Part shown: positions 10,988 to 21,722 of the stretch, piece after piece
Layout: each line of letters starts with the position of its first letter
Numbering within the stretch: the stretch's first letter is position 1
Source of the DNA: Hippopus hippopus
Lineage: Eukaryota > Mollusca > Bivalvia > Cardiida > Cardiidae
Direction: 5' to 3'
DNA length: 64,000 nucleotides
Assembly: GCA_946811185.2 (NCBI GenBank)
Contig: OX328112.1
Location: forward strand, 32,271,562 to 32,335,561
Translations under genes and position numbers: made by a program
Notes under the pieces: generated by a model
What the model saw: the letters and a program-made list of their open reading frames with translations, nothing else
What the model was told of the DNA's origin: nothing
Databases searched by the model: none

Positions 10988-11256
10988 TGGACCATACTCT
11001 GACAATAGGGGGGTTTAATGCAATTTCCGTGATGCATTATACCAAACAAGTCATCATGTAATCATGAATCCATAAAATCCATTTTGTCTAACAACCAACT
11101 GAATCATGGGATAGACTGAGTGGTCCCTTGACATGCAGAAAATTAACCAATAGCAAAAAGTTTTGATCCAGGTCAGCCTGCGCAGACTGTGCAGGCTGAC
11201 CTGGTTCAATACTTTTTGCAGATGCACTAACCCCGTTTTCACAGAGCATGGCTCAC
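10988..11256 (-). mobile_element. MITE-B, near-full copy
   Basis: The central palindrome CAGGTCAGCCTGCGCAGACTGTGCAGGCTGACCTGG-type core (11168-11204) is almost perfect. The end at 11240-11256 reads TTCACAGAGCATGGCTCA. The interior matches the copies at 45038 and 60307 in reverse. Confidence 0.82.
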
Positions 11257-11504
11257 ATATTTTATATGGATGTTTTCAAAGTCATTTGCCGTAAATTTAT
11301 TTCAAGAGAATATGAACGAAAGCAGAGGTTTTATGCATGAAAGAGAGACAATCTGACTATAGAATAATTATACCCCCGGGAATCTCAATGTTAATATTGC
11401 AAAAACACATGATCCTAAAGATTACAAAATTAATGCACAGCATAGACATCACTCACAGCCAAGAGAGGATTCTTAAATGGTATATTTGATGAAATAGCTT
11501 GGGT

Positions 11505-11579
11505 CTTCACTTGTATTTTCTACTTTTTCCACATTTTCAAAAACTTCCATCTTATTAAGGATCTTTAAACAAGGCATAC
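11505..11579 (-). mobile_element. MITE-A half fragment
   Basis: 'TTTTCTACTTTTTCCACATTTTC' and 'AAGGATC...' match the region just right of the palindrome. It abuts the TTAA of the next copy. Confidence 0.5.
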
Positions 11580-12401
11580 TTAACCCTTTACCAAACAGTC
11601 CTGACTTTTAACAACCCTGGAAGAAAAAGGCTTTTGGAAACATTGTGGAAAAAAGGAGAAAATGATGGCAACCAAAATTTTCTCCTTTTCTCACAGTGTT
11701 TTCTACCCTATCAAAAACCAGAGGCGCTTGAGCGCCTGTATCGCTCCACAGGCCTGATATTTCTATAATGGCGAAAGGAAGTTTTTAACAATTATCATTC
11801 AATCCTGCATTTTAGCTCACTGAAGAAACAATTTGGTAGACAACCACCATAGGAACTTAATTGCAAAACAACAATGAAATCCAATGAATAGTTTTTGAGA
11901 AGAAATTTTTCAAAGATTTTACTTTATACCATAAAAGGAAAATGAGTCTCCCATAAAAGCCATGCTTTTTGACAGATCTTTTTTTTTTTAAGGAATTCTG
12001 TAAACCTGTATCTAATGAACATTCCTGCAAAATAATAATGCTATCCAAATAGCGGTTTGGGAGGAGAAGATTTTTAAAGGTTTTTTTACTTTGGTTGCCA
12101 TGGCAACCAGAATTCTTCATGGAACACAATTATTTGAAGGAATTTGAAAGAGGACCACCAAAGGAACATTCCTGTGAAATTTGGTAAAAATCCAGTCAAT
12201 AGTTTCTGAGGAGAAGTTTTTTAAAGAAAAAGTTTACGGACAGACGGACGGACGCACGACGGACACAACGCCATGACAATAGCTCTCTGGCCTTCGGCCA
12301 GTGGAGCTAACAAATCCCAACATTTGAGCCAGATTTGGGTTTTTCTGCAAATGCTTTCAATTTGGACAGGTCTACATTTTTGTCGTGTGGTAAAGAGTTA
12401 A
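11580..12401 (+). mobile_element. MITE-A interrupted by H-C1
   Basis: Left part 11580-11718, right part 12311-12401, TTAA at both ends. The break is in 'CTATCAAAAAC/AAATCCC'. Confidence 0.82.
11719..12310 (+). mobile_element. H-C1: rolling-circle-like element
   Basis: The 5' region reads CAGAGGCGCTTGAGCGCC and TATCGCTCCACAGGCCTG. The 3' end has a GACGGACG-rich tract, the hairpin CTGGCC-TTC-GGCCAG and GTGGAGCTAA. GCTCCAC...GGC near the start is inverted as GCC...GTGGAGC at the end. The interior holds two to three diverged units ('GAACATTCCTG', 'AGTTTTTGAGAAG'). Confidence 0.7.
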
Positions 12402-12494
12402 GTAATCAGGTAACTCGACTGATTCACATCAACAAACTATTTTCATGTTGTATTTTTGGCCAAGGCCTCAATTTAGGCTCAAGAAATGGAAAAA

Positions 12495-12718
12495 GGTGCC
12501 CTGCTCAGTTGGGTCGTGAGGATGTAGAATTGTAACGTGATGGTCTCTGGTTTGATTCCAACCCTAGGCTCTAAGTTTAGAGTGGAAGTGCCCTTCATTA
12601 GAGCAAGACACTTCAGTGTCTAAGCCTGGTACTGGTGAAAGTTAGGAAGGTCATGACTAACTGAGCTGTCACCATGAAATGACTGAAATGATGTTGAACA
12701 TAGTGTTGAAAACAAATT
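12495..12718 (+). mobile_element. tRNA-derived SINE
   Basis: An A-box-like 'TGCTCAGTTGG' and a B-box-like 'GGTTTGATTCC' lie about 50 bp apart, followed by a body with 'AGCAAGACACTTCAGTG' and a tail 'GAAATGATGTTGAACATAGTG'. Same superfamily as 40944-41177. Confidence 0.75.
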
Positions 12719-12842
12719 TTCAAAAAATTGAAAGATAGTGAACAGTAAGAAAGAATTGAAGGGATATGAAACATCATTTAGGCTTTCAGTATTTTCATGT
12801 TACAAAAATTGCCTCTGAATATATAAAGACAGCAAAAGAACA

Positions 12843-13058
12843 ATTTTACTCTTTTGCTGCCAGCGAAATGGAATTGACTCTTCCTTTGGTTTTTTAACTA
12901 TCTTTTCCTTTTAATTTAATCTGTTTTTTGGTTACAGATTAGCATCAGATAGCAGATGGTGTAGATCAAAGATCAGACTGTACATTTTGTGCAGTATGAT
13001 CTTGATCTACAGCATCTGCAAACAGTATCCAAGGCGACACTGGCACTGAAAGAGTAAA
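12843..13058. mobile_element. MITE-C copy
   Basis: The central hairpin is GTGTAGATCAAAGATCAGAC...GTATGATCTTGATCTACAGC. The flanks ('CTCTTTTGCTG...') resemble the ends of the 21723-21911 copy. Confidence 0.7.
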
Positions 13059-13289
13059 ACAAGGCAGTATCACATGATACACAAGGGTAAAGGGAGGTAA
13101 TCTGTCACTTCTGGTAAATCAAACCAAATTTCAGTCTCTGTTACAACTAATGAGAAACAATGCTATATGAATGACTTTCTGTATTGCTCCTTGTATTTCC
13201 ATTATTCCCAACTTTTTTTCCCCATTACAGTATTTGCTTTTCCATTTTTCAGATATCTTGACCCCTAGTAACAATTCAAATTTTCACAA

Positions 13290-13450
13290 AAATGTGTTCT
13301 TTAGAAACCCAAGGGAAGAAGGCTTTTGAAAATATTGTGGGAAAGGAGACAATGTTGATAACTAGCATTTGCTCCTTTTCTCAAAATGTTTACAACCCTT
13401 TCATTGACAAATCTCAGTATTTGAGCAACAATTTATAATATATTTTGTAA
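13290..13450 (+). mobile_element. decayed MITE-A
   Basis: 'GAAGAAGGCTTTTGAAAATATTG' and an eroded palindrome (AATGTTGATAACTAGCATTT) remain. The termini are lost. Confidence 0.6.
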
Positions 13451-13912
13451 AAGAATTCACTTCACGGGCAAGAATATCTAGAAATAACTTTGGGAATGTA
13501 GATACCAAATAAGGTTGCAAAGGATGTGGTTATCCATGCTTTGGAAACTATTATACAAGTCTTTTGTTGCAAATTTGTTTCAGGAGTCTGACTGAAACAA
13601 AGGCAAAATAAAGATATAAAATTTTAACATTTCCCTGCTGAATATGATAAATCTTTTTCCAAAGCTATGACAATAAAGTTACAGATCCGATCTTTTATCA
13701 TCAATTACTTGAGTCATGCTCTGTAAAAACGGAAATACTACATCTGTGCAGTCCGTGCAGGCTAACCTGGGTCTAAAATGCTCAAGTTTGTGCATGTCAA
13801 AGGACCACTTTATGTCATGATTCATTTGGTTATTAAACAAAACAGATTTTATGGACTGATCATTATGTGATGACATTCTTGGCTTAATGCATCATTGAGA
13901 TGCATCAACCCT

Positions 13913-14273
13913 TAAAGCCCTGAAACCACCTTAAGTGATTTTTGCAGACAGTGCAGATCAAGATCAGACTGCACTGTCTGCTACTATTTCCAGCTATTTT
14001 TTTTTAACTGAAAAGGTCCAAACCAATAATTCAGCACTTAAACTCTTTACCAAACATTAACACTTTTTAACGACCCCTAAAAAGTAGGCTGTAGAAAACA
14101 TTGTGGGAAAAGAAGAAAATGCTGGTAACCAGCATTTCTCCTTTTCCCACAATGCTTTCTACCCTTTCAAATAAAAATTTCAGTTCTTGAGTCACATTTA
14201 TTTTGTCACCTGCAAATGCCTACAATTTGGACAATCCTAAAGTTTTGCCATGTGGTAAAGGGTTAAGTGTTAA
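13913..14273. mobile_element. MITE-C nested in MITE-B
   Basis: Half of the GCAGACAGTGCAGATCAAGATC hairpin arm is joined directly to GACTGCACTGTCTGC, so one arm is shortened. It is interrupted by the MITE-A at 14039. Confidence 0.5.
14039..14266 (+). mobile_element. MITE-A copy
   Basis: 228 bp with TTAA at both ends (14039-14042, 14263-14266). One T is lost from one palindrome arm. Confidence 0.88.
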
Positions 14274-14362
14274 ACCCCCTTTTTTCCAGAGCACAGCTCA
14301 TTTACTTTTTACATTCTAAGGACATATTACAATGTATGAGTCATGCTCTGTAAAATGGGGGC

Positions 14363-14577
14363 TTAACTCTTTACCAAACAACAAAATTTTGGACATGTCC
14401 AAATTGAAAGCATTTTGCAGACAACAAATTAAAAGTGGCTCAAATGATGAAAGTAGTCCTTGATAGGATAGAAAACATTGTGAGAAAAGAAGAAAATGCT
14501 GGTCACCTGCATTTTCTCCTTTTCCCACAATGTTCTTAAAAGACTTCTTTCACAAGGGTTGTGTGGTAAAGGATCAC
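14363..14577 (-). mobile_element. MITE-A nested in MITE-B
   Basis: The left target is TTAA and the right is TCAC followed by TGCATCTGC. The undisturbed family sequence reads TTAATGCATCTGC, so the duplicated site was TTAA and the right copy has mutated. Confidence 0.85.
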
Positions 14578-14750
14578 TGCATCTGCAAAGACTATCAACC
14601 CAGGTCAGCCTGCACAGTCCACCCAAGCTGACCAGTATCAAATCATCTTGCTTTTGGTACATTTTCTGCATGTCCAAGGACCATTTTATCTCCAGACTCA
14701 GTCAATAGTTAAACTGAATAGATTTGCTGGATTGTTATTTATGCAATGAT

Positions 14751-14980
14751 TTAAACAATTACCAGATGACAAAATTTTAGCCTTGTCCATAATGAAAGCA
14801 TTTGCAGACGACAATTTCAATGTGGCTCAAATGGTGCAATTTTTCATTGATACGTTAAAAAATATATTGGAGGAAATGAAAAAATGCTGGTTACCAGCAT
14901 TTTCTCCTTTTACCACAATGTTTTCAAAAGGCTTCTTTCCCAAGGTTGTTAAAAGTTGGCATTGTGCAGTAAAGGGTTCA
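14751..14980 (-). mobile_element. second MITE-A nested in the same MITE-B
   Basis: TTAA at 14751-14754 and TTCA at 14977-14980. The palindrome outer arm is eroded (TATTGGAGGAAATG). Confidence 0.8.
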
Positions 14981-15286
14981 TTGGTATCATGCATCACAGA
15001 GATGCATTCAACCCTCCTTTTCCAGGGCATGACACATTTGTTTCATTTCCTTAGAAGTTTGAGAGGATATTTTGGAGGCATTTCAAGTCTCTCATCTTCT
15101 GCATACTTTCACTTTCTATTTTTTCAATTTGAATTTCAAGTGGTTTATGGCTCCGGCAAATTAAAATTGTTCACTGGATAAAAAGCAGAAACTGGAAATT
15201 CAGGAAATTCAATTCAATACCTCAACCATGTGCAGACAACTAAATCTTTTCTTGGTTGAAAAAATCGTGGCCACAGGTAAAATTTA

Positions 15287-15488
15287 TCTAAACTCTACCA
15301 TACAATCCCACGTTTTAACAACCCTGAGGAAATAGCCTTATGAAAACCTTGCAACGAGCATATTCTCCTTTTCCCACAAGGTTTTCTATACTTTTACAGT
15401 TATGACCCTATCAAGTAAATTTTTATTGTCATCAGCAAATGCTTTCAATTTGGACCAGTTTAAAAAATAGTAATTTGGTAAAGAGTGC
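15287..15488 (+). mobile_element. MITE-A with shortened palindrome
   Basis: One palindrome arm is deleted (GAAAACCTTGCAACGAGCAT). Both element ends are still recognisable. Confidence 0.72.
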
Positions 15489-15924
15489 CAAATAAACCAG
15501 GGACATTTTCAGACTAGTAGTAAGAGCCAAATTTTTGCAACTTCAAGGTCAAATTCTAATCATGTAACCTCCCTTGTTTTCAGTGTAATATACCCATTAC
15601 AAATGTTCTTATCTTATTCAAGTTTGTTATCACAATAATTGTGTGACGTCATTTTTTGATGTCATTTTGTACATATTTCATAGAAGTGAAAGGGTTTTAT
15701 GGATATTATTGCACACTGAGCTGTAGATGGTTTTGCATCTTCTGATCTATAATTTGTAAACTATCGTTATGTGATAAAAAGAATCTGACATTTGTTGGTA
15801 TTTGAGATAAAACTTTATGAAACTCATTAAGAAAAAATGTTATTATGCTAGCCAAAGGCTCCATTTTCCATAGACTCAATTAATAAAATTTTATCTCAAA
15901 CACCAACTCATGTCAGATCCTCTA
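15489..15924. other. unassigned stretch with small inverted repeat
   Basis: 'GATCTATAATT...', 'ATCTGACATTTGTTGGTATTTGAGATAAAA' (15782 on) is partly inverted as 'TTTTATCTCAAACACCAACTCATGTCAGATCC' at about 15888-15919. This is probably the ends of an old foldback element of about 140 bp. No gene is seen. Confidence 0.5.
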
Positions 15925-16046
15925 TGTCCAATATAAGAAATGGAGAAAAAGCTGAATACATGCGTTTTCTCCTTTTCCCACAATTTTTTAAAAAATCCTT
16001 TCCTTTAAAGGTTGTTAAAACTCAAAATTGTGTGGTAAGGGCTTAA
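15925..16046 (-). mobile_element. MITE-A half copy
   Basis: Palindrome plus right end only. The TTAA at 16043-16046 is shared with the next copy. Confidence 0.7.
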
Positions 16047-16281
16047 CTCTTTACCAAAGGACAAAATTTAAGACTTGTCCTTATTGACAGCACTTTACAG
16101 ACCACAAAATAAAAGTGGCTCAAAAATCATTATTATTTGTTTTGGAAAGGGTAGAAACGGTTACCAGCATTTCCTCCTTTTCCCACAAAGTTTTCAAAAT
16201 TCCTTTTCTTTGGGTTCATTTTTTCGAAGGTCCTTTTCCTTGGGGGTCGTTTAAACTCAAGATTGTGAGGTAAAGGTTTAA
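16043..16281 (-). mobile_element. MITE-A copy, one palindrome arm missing
   Basis: 'GTAGAAACGGTTACCAGCATT' lacks the left arm. A short duplication of 'TTCCTTTTCTTTGGG' follows. Confidence 0.75.
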
Positions 16282-16409
16282 GCTAATTGCTGTTTATCAT
16301 CCCTAGATGTCTTAGAGTTCATGAGATAACATTGTAACATTGCCATGGAATATCTATGAGCTGTAAGAAAGACCTGTTGAATCTATCAAAAGCTTGTCTA
16401 TCACCTTTT

Positions 16410-16636
16410 TTAATCCTTTACCATTATCATGTACTATTTTAACAACCCAGAGAAGATGGAAGGCATTGTTAAAAACATCATGGAAAAAGGAAGAAAAATT
16501 CTGGTAATCAGAATTTTCTTCTTTTTCCCATGATGTTTTCCACTCTATCAAAGACCAATCCCATCACTTGAGCCACATCTAAGTTCTACTCTCGATATGG
16601 TTGAGTCTAACATTTTGTCATCTGCTATAGAGTTAA
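16410..16636 (+). mobile_element. MITE-A variant with co-varied palindrome
   Basis: The arms read CATCATGG...AGAAAAATTCTGG and its complement (CAGAATTTTCTTC...CCATGATG), so several differences from the usual sequence are matched in both arms. Confidence 0.83.
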
Positions 16637-18087
16637 CTCTTTACCACATGATCCCAAGTTTTAACGACCCTGAGGAAAAAAACTCTTGAAAACCTTGTGA
16701 AAAAGGAGAAAATGCTGGTAACCAGCATTTTTCTCCTTTTCCAACAATGTTTTCTACTCTATAATAGACAAGAGGGCCATGATGGCCCTGAAGTTGCTCA
16801 CCTGAGCCTTTTGATCAAACATGACCCATTTCCAATCTCTTCAGAGATATTAAGACAAACATTCTGACAAACACTTATTAGTATTGGACTTACAAATATG
16901 GCCTCTAGAGTGTACACAAGCTTTTTCTAGAATTTGTTTCAGAGGCCTACTTGACATGTAGAAATTATCTAGACATACATTCTGACAAACTTTCATAAGT
17001 ATTTGAGAGAAAATGTAACCTGTAGGGTGTACAAAACGTTTTTCCCAGATATGACCTAGTGACCTAGTTTTTTATCCAACATGACCCATATTCATACTAG
17101 TCTAAGATATTATCAAGACAAACATTCTAAGCAAATTTCCAAGATTATTTGACTGAAAATGTGGCCTCTAGAGCGTACACAAGGTTTTTCCAGGATTAAA
17201 CTTGGTGACCTAGTTTTTAATTCCACGTGACCCACTTTCAAACTCATGCAAGATATCATCAAGACAAACATTCTGACCAAGTTTAAAGAATATTGGACTG
17301 AAAATGTAACCTCTAGTGTGTACAAAAGTTTTTTTTTAAGATTTGACCTAGTGACCTAGTTTTTGACCCGACATGGCCCATTTTCAAACTTGTTTCAGGT
17401 ATCATCAAGGCAAACATTCTGACCAATTTTCAAGAGTACTGGACAGAAAATGTGGCCTCTAGAGCGTACACAAGGTTTTTCTAAGATTTGAACCGGTGAC
17501 CTAGTTTTTAATCCAACATGGCCCATTTTTTAACTCGTCTTAGATATCATCAAGACAAACATTCTGACCAACTTTCAACAGTATTGGACTGAAAATGTGG
17601 CCTCTAGAGCATACACAAGGTTTTTCTAAGATTTGACCTGGTGATCTAGTTTCTGACCCGACATGACCCATTTTCAAACTTGTCTAAGATATTATCAAGG
17701 CAAGCATTCTGACCAACTTTCAGGAGTATTGGACAGAAAATGTGGCCTCTAGAGCGTACACAAGATTTTTCTAAGATTTGACCTAGTGACCTAGTTTTTG
17801 ACCTGACATGACCCATTTTCAAACTCGTCCGAGATATCATTGAGGCAAACATTCTGACCAAGTTCAATGAGTATTGGACAGAAAATGTGGCTTCTAGAGA
17901 TACACAAGGTAAAAAGTTGATGACGGACAACGCACGCCGCACACAGCACGATCACAATAGCTCACCATGAGCACAAAGTGCTCAGGTGAGCTAACAAATT
18001 TCATCTTTTGAGCTACATTTAATTGTCTGCTGCCAATGCTTTTAATATGGACAAGTATAACATTTTTCTTATCTGGTAAAGAGTTAT
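16633..18087 (+). mobile_element. MITE-A interrupted by H-B1
   Basis: It shares the TTAA at 16633-16636 with the preceding copy. Left part to 16768, right part from 17995. The end is GTAAAGAGTTAT. Confidence 0.82.
16769..17994 (+). mobile_element. H-B1: rolling-circle-like tandem-repeat element
   Basis: It starts CAAGAGGGCCATGATGGCCC, then GCTCACCTGAGCC. The interior has about seven units of about 145 bp ('GGCCTCTAGAGCGTACACAAG', 'TTTGACCTAGTGACCTAG', 'ATCATCAAGACAAACATTCTG'). The 3' end has GACGGACAACGCACGCCG, then the GAGCACAAAGTGCTC hairpin and AGGTGAGCTAA. GCTCACCTGAG at the 5' side is the inverse of CTCAGGTGAGC at the 3' end. No protein is encoded. Confidence 0.78.
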
Positions 18088-18137
18088 GGAGATCCATGAT
18101 CTGCAAAATTGCCAGGAAACTGCATGACTAATACAAA

Positions 18138-18198
18138 TTTATACCTTTCACAGTGCATAACAAAAAGGCAATTTCTAGAATTGCCAAATTCAACATGG
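18138..18198 (+). repeat. left copy of a 60 bp direct duplication
   Basis: Contains TGCATAACAAAAAGGCAATT and ATTGCCAAATTCAACATG. The matching copy is at 18661-18718, on the far side of two MITE-A elements. Confidence 0.8.
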
Positions 18199-18216
18199 AC
18201 TGGGAAGTTCTGTCTT

Positions 18217-18442
18217 TTAACCCTTTACAATATCGACCTTTAACGACCCTGGCGAAGATTAGCCTTTTGAAAACATTGTGGGAAAAGGAGAAAATGCTGG
18301 TTACCAGCATTTTCTGCTTTTCCCACAATGTTTTCTGCCCTTCTCGTAACAAATGTCAATTTCTGAGTCAGATTTATTTTGTCATCTGCAAATGCTTTCA
18401 ATTTGGACCAGTACATAATTTTGTTGTTTGGTAAAGAGTTTA
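18217..18442 (+). mobile_element. MITE-A copy
   Basis: TTAA at 18217-18220, TTTA at 18439-18442. The palindrome has one C to G change (TTTTCTGCTTTT). Confidence 0.85.
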
Positions 18443-18664
18443 CCCTTGAAAAAATGACAAATTCTTGGACTAGCTCAAATTGAAAGTATTTTGCAGAGAT
18501 TAGAATGTGATTCCAATGACGGGATTTGTCTGCGAAGGGCAGAAAAGTTTGTGGGAGAAAGAGAAAATGCTGGTCACCAGCATTTTTCTGTTTTTACAAT
18601 AATGTTTTCAAAAGGCTTCTTTCGTAGGATCGTTAAAACTTGGGTTTATGTGTTAAAGGGTTAT
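18439..18664 (-). mobile_element. MITE-A copy joined to the preceding one
   Basis: Shares TTTA/TTTAC with the previous copy. Right site TTAT. Palindrome eroded on one arm (TTTTTCTGTTTTTAC). Confidence 0.8.
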
Positions 18665-18718
18665 ACCATCCGAATGCATAACAAAAGGGCAATTTCAAGA
18701 ATTGCCAAATTCAACATG
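18661..18718 (+). repeat. right copy of the 60 bp duplication
   Basis: TGCATAACAAAAGGGCAATT and ATTGCCAAATTCAACATG match the left copy at about 95 percent in the last 44 bp. Confidence 0.8.
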
Positions 18719-18735
18719 CAGGACCTTCTTTCTTT

Positions 18736-18945
18736 TTATGGATAGGACACCCTAATGGGATTCATGTAACATCGCATTTCACTGTGCGGATTCAGCTTAG
18801 ACTCGGGTAATCCATAATCGATGCGGGGAACCAGCATCTATTGGCCAATCGATTACAGATTACCCGAGTCTTAGCCGAATCCGTACATTTTCCGGCAATG
18901 AAAGGCAATGTTACAGGAATCCACATTAGGGTGCCTTATCCTTAA
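18736..18945. mobile_element. MITE-G foldback element, copy 1
   Basis: GGATAGGACACCCTAATG at the left pairs with CATTAGGGTGCCTTATCC at the right. Pairing continues through GACTCGGGTAATCCATAATC / GATTACAGATTACCCGAGTC, leaving a short centre. TTAT / TTAA flank it. Confidence 0.85.
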
Positions 18946-19162
18946 ACCAAATTTTAGACTCATCAAAATTAAAAACATTTGCAGACAAATATTGATGGTA
19001 GTTATCTTTGAAAGGGTAGAAAAAAATTATGGTAACAGGAGCTGGTCATCAGGATTTTCTACTTGGCCCACAATGCTTTCAAAATTCTACCCCCTCAAAC
19101 AACCCTGTGTTTAAAAGACATTAATAAAAATTAGGTTCATAAAACACTGTGGGAAAAGGAAA
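18942..19162 (-). mobile_element. decayed MITE-A plus a second half copy
   Basis: 18942-19090 carries an eroded palindrome (GGAGCTGGTCATCAGGATTTTCT). 19115-19162 is the first half of another, '+' oriented copy that ends where H-B2 begins. Confidence 0.6.
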
Positions 19163-20947
19163 CAAGAGGTCCATGATGGTCTTATATCGCTCACCTGAGT
19201 ACTAAGCAGTAAAGGTCTACAATGAAGATAAATACCAAATATTGAGGTTCAAGAAGAAACAAGAGTGCAAATTGTCGCAAGATATGCCCGTCCCACCGCC
19301 AGTTGTCGAGAAGGTATAATAATTGCAAAGGGCAGGTAATGCAACAAACATGTTTACCAAGTCTCAAGTCAATTTGACTTGAGACTTCAAAGTTCTGTTC
19401 CGGACAAGAAATACTGTAAAAATGAAGATCAAAGTGGAATTACTCAAAATCTGCGCTAGGTAGAGTTATTGTTCTTGCGCACAGTACTCGGTAATATTGC
19501 AACAAACAGGCATACCAAGTTTGAAGTCATTCTGACTTGAGATGACAAAGTTATATTCCGGACAAGCACTAAATGCTGTAAAAATGACGATCAAAGGGAA
19601 ATAACTCAAAGACAGCACGAGGTAGAGTTACAATTCTTGCGCACTGCACTTCTAAATATTGCAACAAATAAGCATACCATATTTCAAGTCATTCCTACTT
19701 AAGATGACAAAGTTTTGCTCCGGACAAGCAAGAAATGCTATTAAAATGAAGGTCAAATGGGGAATAACTCAAAATTCATGCTAGGAAGAGTTATGGTTTT
19801 TGTGCACTGCACTCTGTAATTTTTCAACAATCATGCATACCAAATTTGAAGATGTTCAGGCTAGAGATGACAAAGTTATATTCCGGAGAAGCAGAAAGTG
19901 CTGTAAAAATGATGATCAAAGGGAAAAAATTCATAGACAGTAAGAGGTAGAGTTATGGTTCTTTAGCACTGCACTCCATATTATTGCAACAAACACAAAT
20001 GCCAAGTTTCAAGTCAATCGGACTGGAGATGACAAAGTTATGCTCCAGACAAAGAACTATTCTATAGAACTTTCTAATTCAAGGGCAAATAACTCCAGTT
20101 GTTCTAGTCAGATAAGACCCATAATCAAACTCATTCGAGATCTTATGGTCGTAAGTATTTTGACCAAGTTTAATGCTGATTGGTTAAAAATTGTAGATGC
20201 TAGAGTGTAAACAAAGTCAAATATAGCAATTTTTCTTATTCAAGGGCAAATAACTCCAGTTGTTCTGGTCTGATTAGACCCATAATCAAACTCATCCGAG
20301 ATCTTATGGGCATATATATTTTGACCAAGTTTGGTGCTGATTCGTTGACATTTGTAGATGCTAGAGTGTAAAAGTCAAATATAGCAATTTTTCTAATTCA
20401 AGGGCAAATAACTCCAGTTGTTCTGGTCTGATTAGACCCATTATCCAACTCATCCGAGATCTTATGGTCATATATATTTTGACTAAGTTTGGTGCTGATT
20501 GGTTAAAAATTGTAGATGCTAGAGTGTAAACAAAGTCAAATATAGCAATTTTTCTCATTCAAAGGCAAACAACTCCAGTCGTTCTGGTCCGATTAGACCC
20601 ATAATCAAACTCATCCGAGATCTTATGGTCATATATATTTCGACCAAGTTTGGTGCTGATTGGTGAAAAATTGTAGATGCTAGAGTGTAAACAAAGTCAA
20701 ATATAGCAATTTTTCTAATTCAAGGCCAAATAACTCCAGTTGTTCTGGTCCGATTAGACCCATAATCGACTCATCCGAGATCTTATGGTCATATATATTT
20801 TAACCAAGTTTGGTGCTGATTGGTTAGTATTTGTAGATGTTAGAGAGTAAACAAAAAAATGTGAACAGACGGACGACGGACGGACGCCGACGGACGGTGA
20901 GTGATCACAAAAGCTCATCCTGAGCACTTCGTGCTCAGGTGAGCTAA
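19163..20947 (+). mobile_element. H-B2 / H-A2 chimeric rolling-circle-like element
   Basis: The 5' end is of H-B type (CAAGAGGTCCATGATGG, GCTCACCTGAG). At 19260 an H-A 5' end begins (CAAGAGTGCAAATTGTCGC) and runs through five H-A units to about 20058, stopping at 'GACAAAGAAC' without an H-A hairpin. Five units of about 160 bp of a third type follow ('GGGCAAATAACTCCAGTTG', 'GATCTTATGGTCATATATA', 'GTAGATGCTAGAGTGTAAAC'). The element closes with a GACGGACGG tract, the GAGCACTTCGTGCTC hairpin and AGGTGAGCTAA. Either H-A inserted into H-B and lost its end, or recombination fused the two. Confidence 0.7.
20060..20860 (+). repeat. tandem array, five units of about 160 bp
   Basis: Units begin near TTTCTAATTCAAGGGCAAAT and contain ATTAGACCCATAATCAAACTC. 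The last is followed by the H-B type 3' end. Confidence 0.9.
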
Positions 20948-21127
20948 AAAGGCAGAAAAGTAACTTTATCAGACTGAATGATAGCAATATTTGACAATTA
21001 TATATCAAGTTTTCTACAATTCATCATTTTTCAGAGACACAACTGTTGCATATTAATCTTATGTTGTTGTAGATCTTACATTATTGGTGTCTCTCACATT
21101 TTTTTTGGACAACCCTAGTTGTCCTGA

Positions 21128-21300
21128 ACCTGGATTTAACTGCTTATGCAGACAGTGTAGATCAACATTAGACAGCACAGAATGTGCAGTCTGATCTTGG
21201 ATCCACACTATCTGCCTCCTTGCTAGATATTTTGACAAAAACAGCTTTGAAATTGCTATGTATCTATCTGACTTCCAAGTACTGACTGAGAATATCTATT
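21128..21300. mobile_element. MITE-C copy
   Basis: GCAGACAGTGTAGATCAACAT...GTGCAGTCTGATCTTGGATCC hairpin with about 20 percent arm mismatch. The flank 'TTTTGACAAAAACAGCTTTG' follows. Confidence 0.6.
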
Positions 21301-21511
21301 TAACCCTTAACCACACAGCAAAATTTTAGACCTATCTAAATTGAAAGCATTTGCAGACGACAATTTTTTAGTGGCTCAAATGATGGCAGTTTTCATAGGG
21401 TAGAAAACTTAGTGATGTTGGCTACCAGCATTCTCTCCTTTTCCCACAATTTTTTCAAAAGACTTCTTCCTAAGAGTCGTTAAAAGTTGTTATTGTGTGG
21501 TAAAGGGTTAA
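21299..21511 (-). mobile_element. MITE-A with one palindrome arm deleted
   Basis: TTAA at 21299-21302 and 21508-21511. 'AACTTAGTGATGTTGGCTACCAGCATT' shows the missing arm. Confidence 0.85.
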
Positions 21512-21717
21512 CCCTTATCCTGCTAAATCAGGGAAATGAAAATTTCAAGCTTACACTAAAAACCCAAACTTTGCTATTTCAAGGGTATGTTTTAGAGACA
21601 AAAATCCTCATCAGACACTGTAGAACCAAGATAAGACTGCATGATCAGTGCAGTCTCATCTTGATCTACACTGTCTGCAAAGGGTCATTAAGTCACCCTT
21701 AGCAGCCTAAGGGTTAA
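21508..21717. mobile_element. MITE-C copy
   Basis: TTAA both sides; the first is shared with the MITE-A before it. Ends CCCTTATCCTGCTAA / TTAGCAGCCTAAGGG. Centre AAGACTGCATGATCAGTGCAGTCT. Confidence 0.82.
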
Positions 21718-21722
21718 CCATT

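Larger units (their letters stand above)
13710..14300 (+). mobile_element. MITE-B with nested MITE-C and MITE-A
   Basis: The left part, 13710-13912, stops at 'GATGCATCAACCC'. The closing end 'CCCTTTTTTCCAGAGCACAGCTCAT' is at about 14274-14300. MITE-C sequence and one MITE-A fill the gap. Confidence 0.6.
14337..15038 (+). mobile_element. MITE-B with two nested MITE-A copies
   Basis: MITE-B pieces are 14337-14362, 14578-14750 and 14981-15038. Compared with the copy at 60307 they join cleanly, which exposes both target sites. Confidence 0.8.

Noticed and set aside
16769..17994. Open frames with repeated RSRGHIF-like translations on the minus strand
   Set aside because: Readings of the 145 bp H-B units; the period of the peptide follows the DNA unit.
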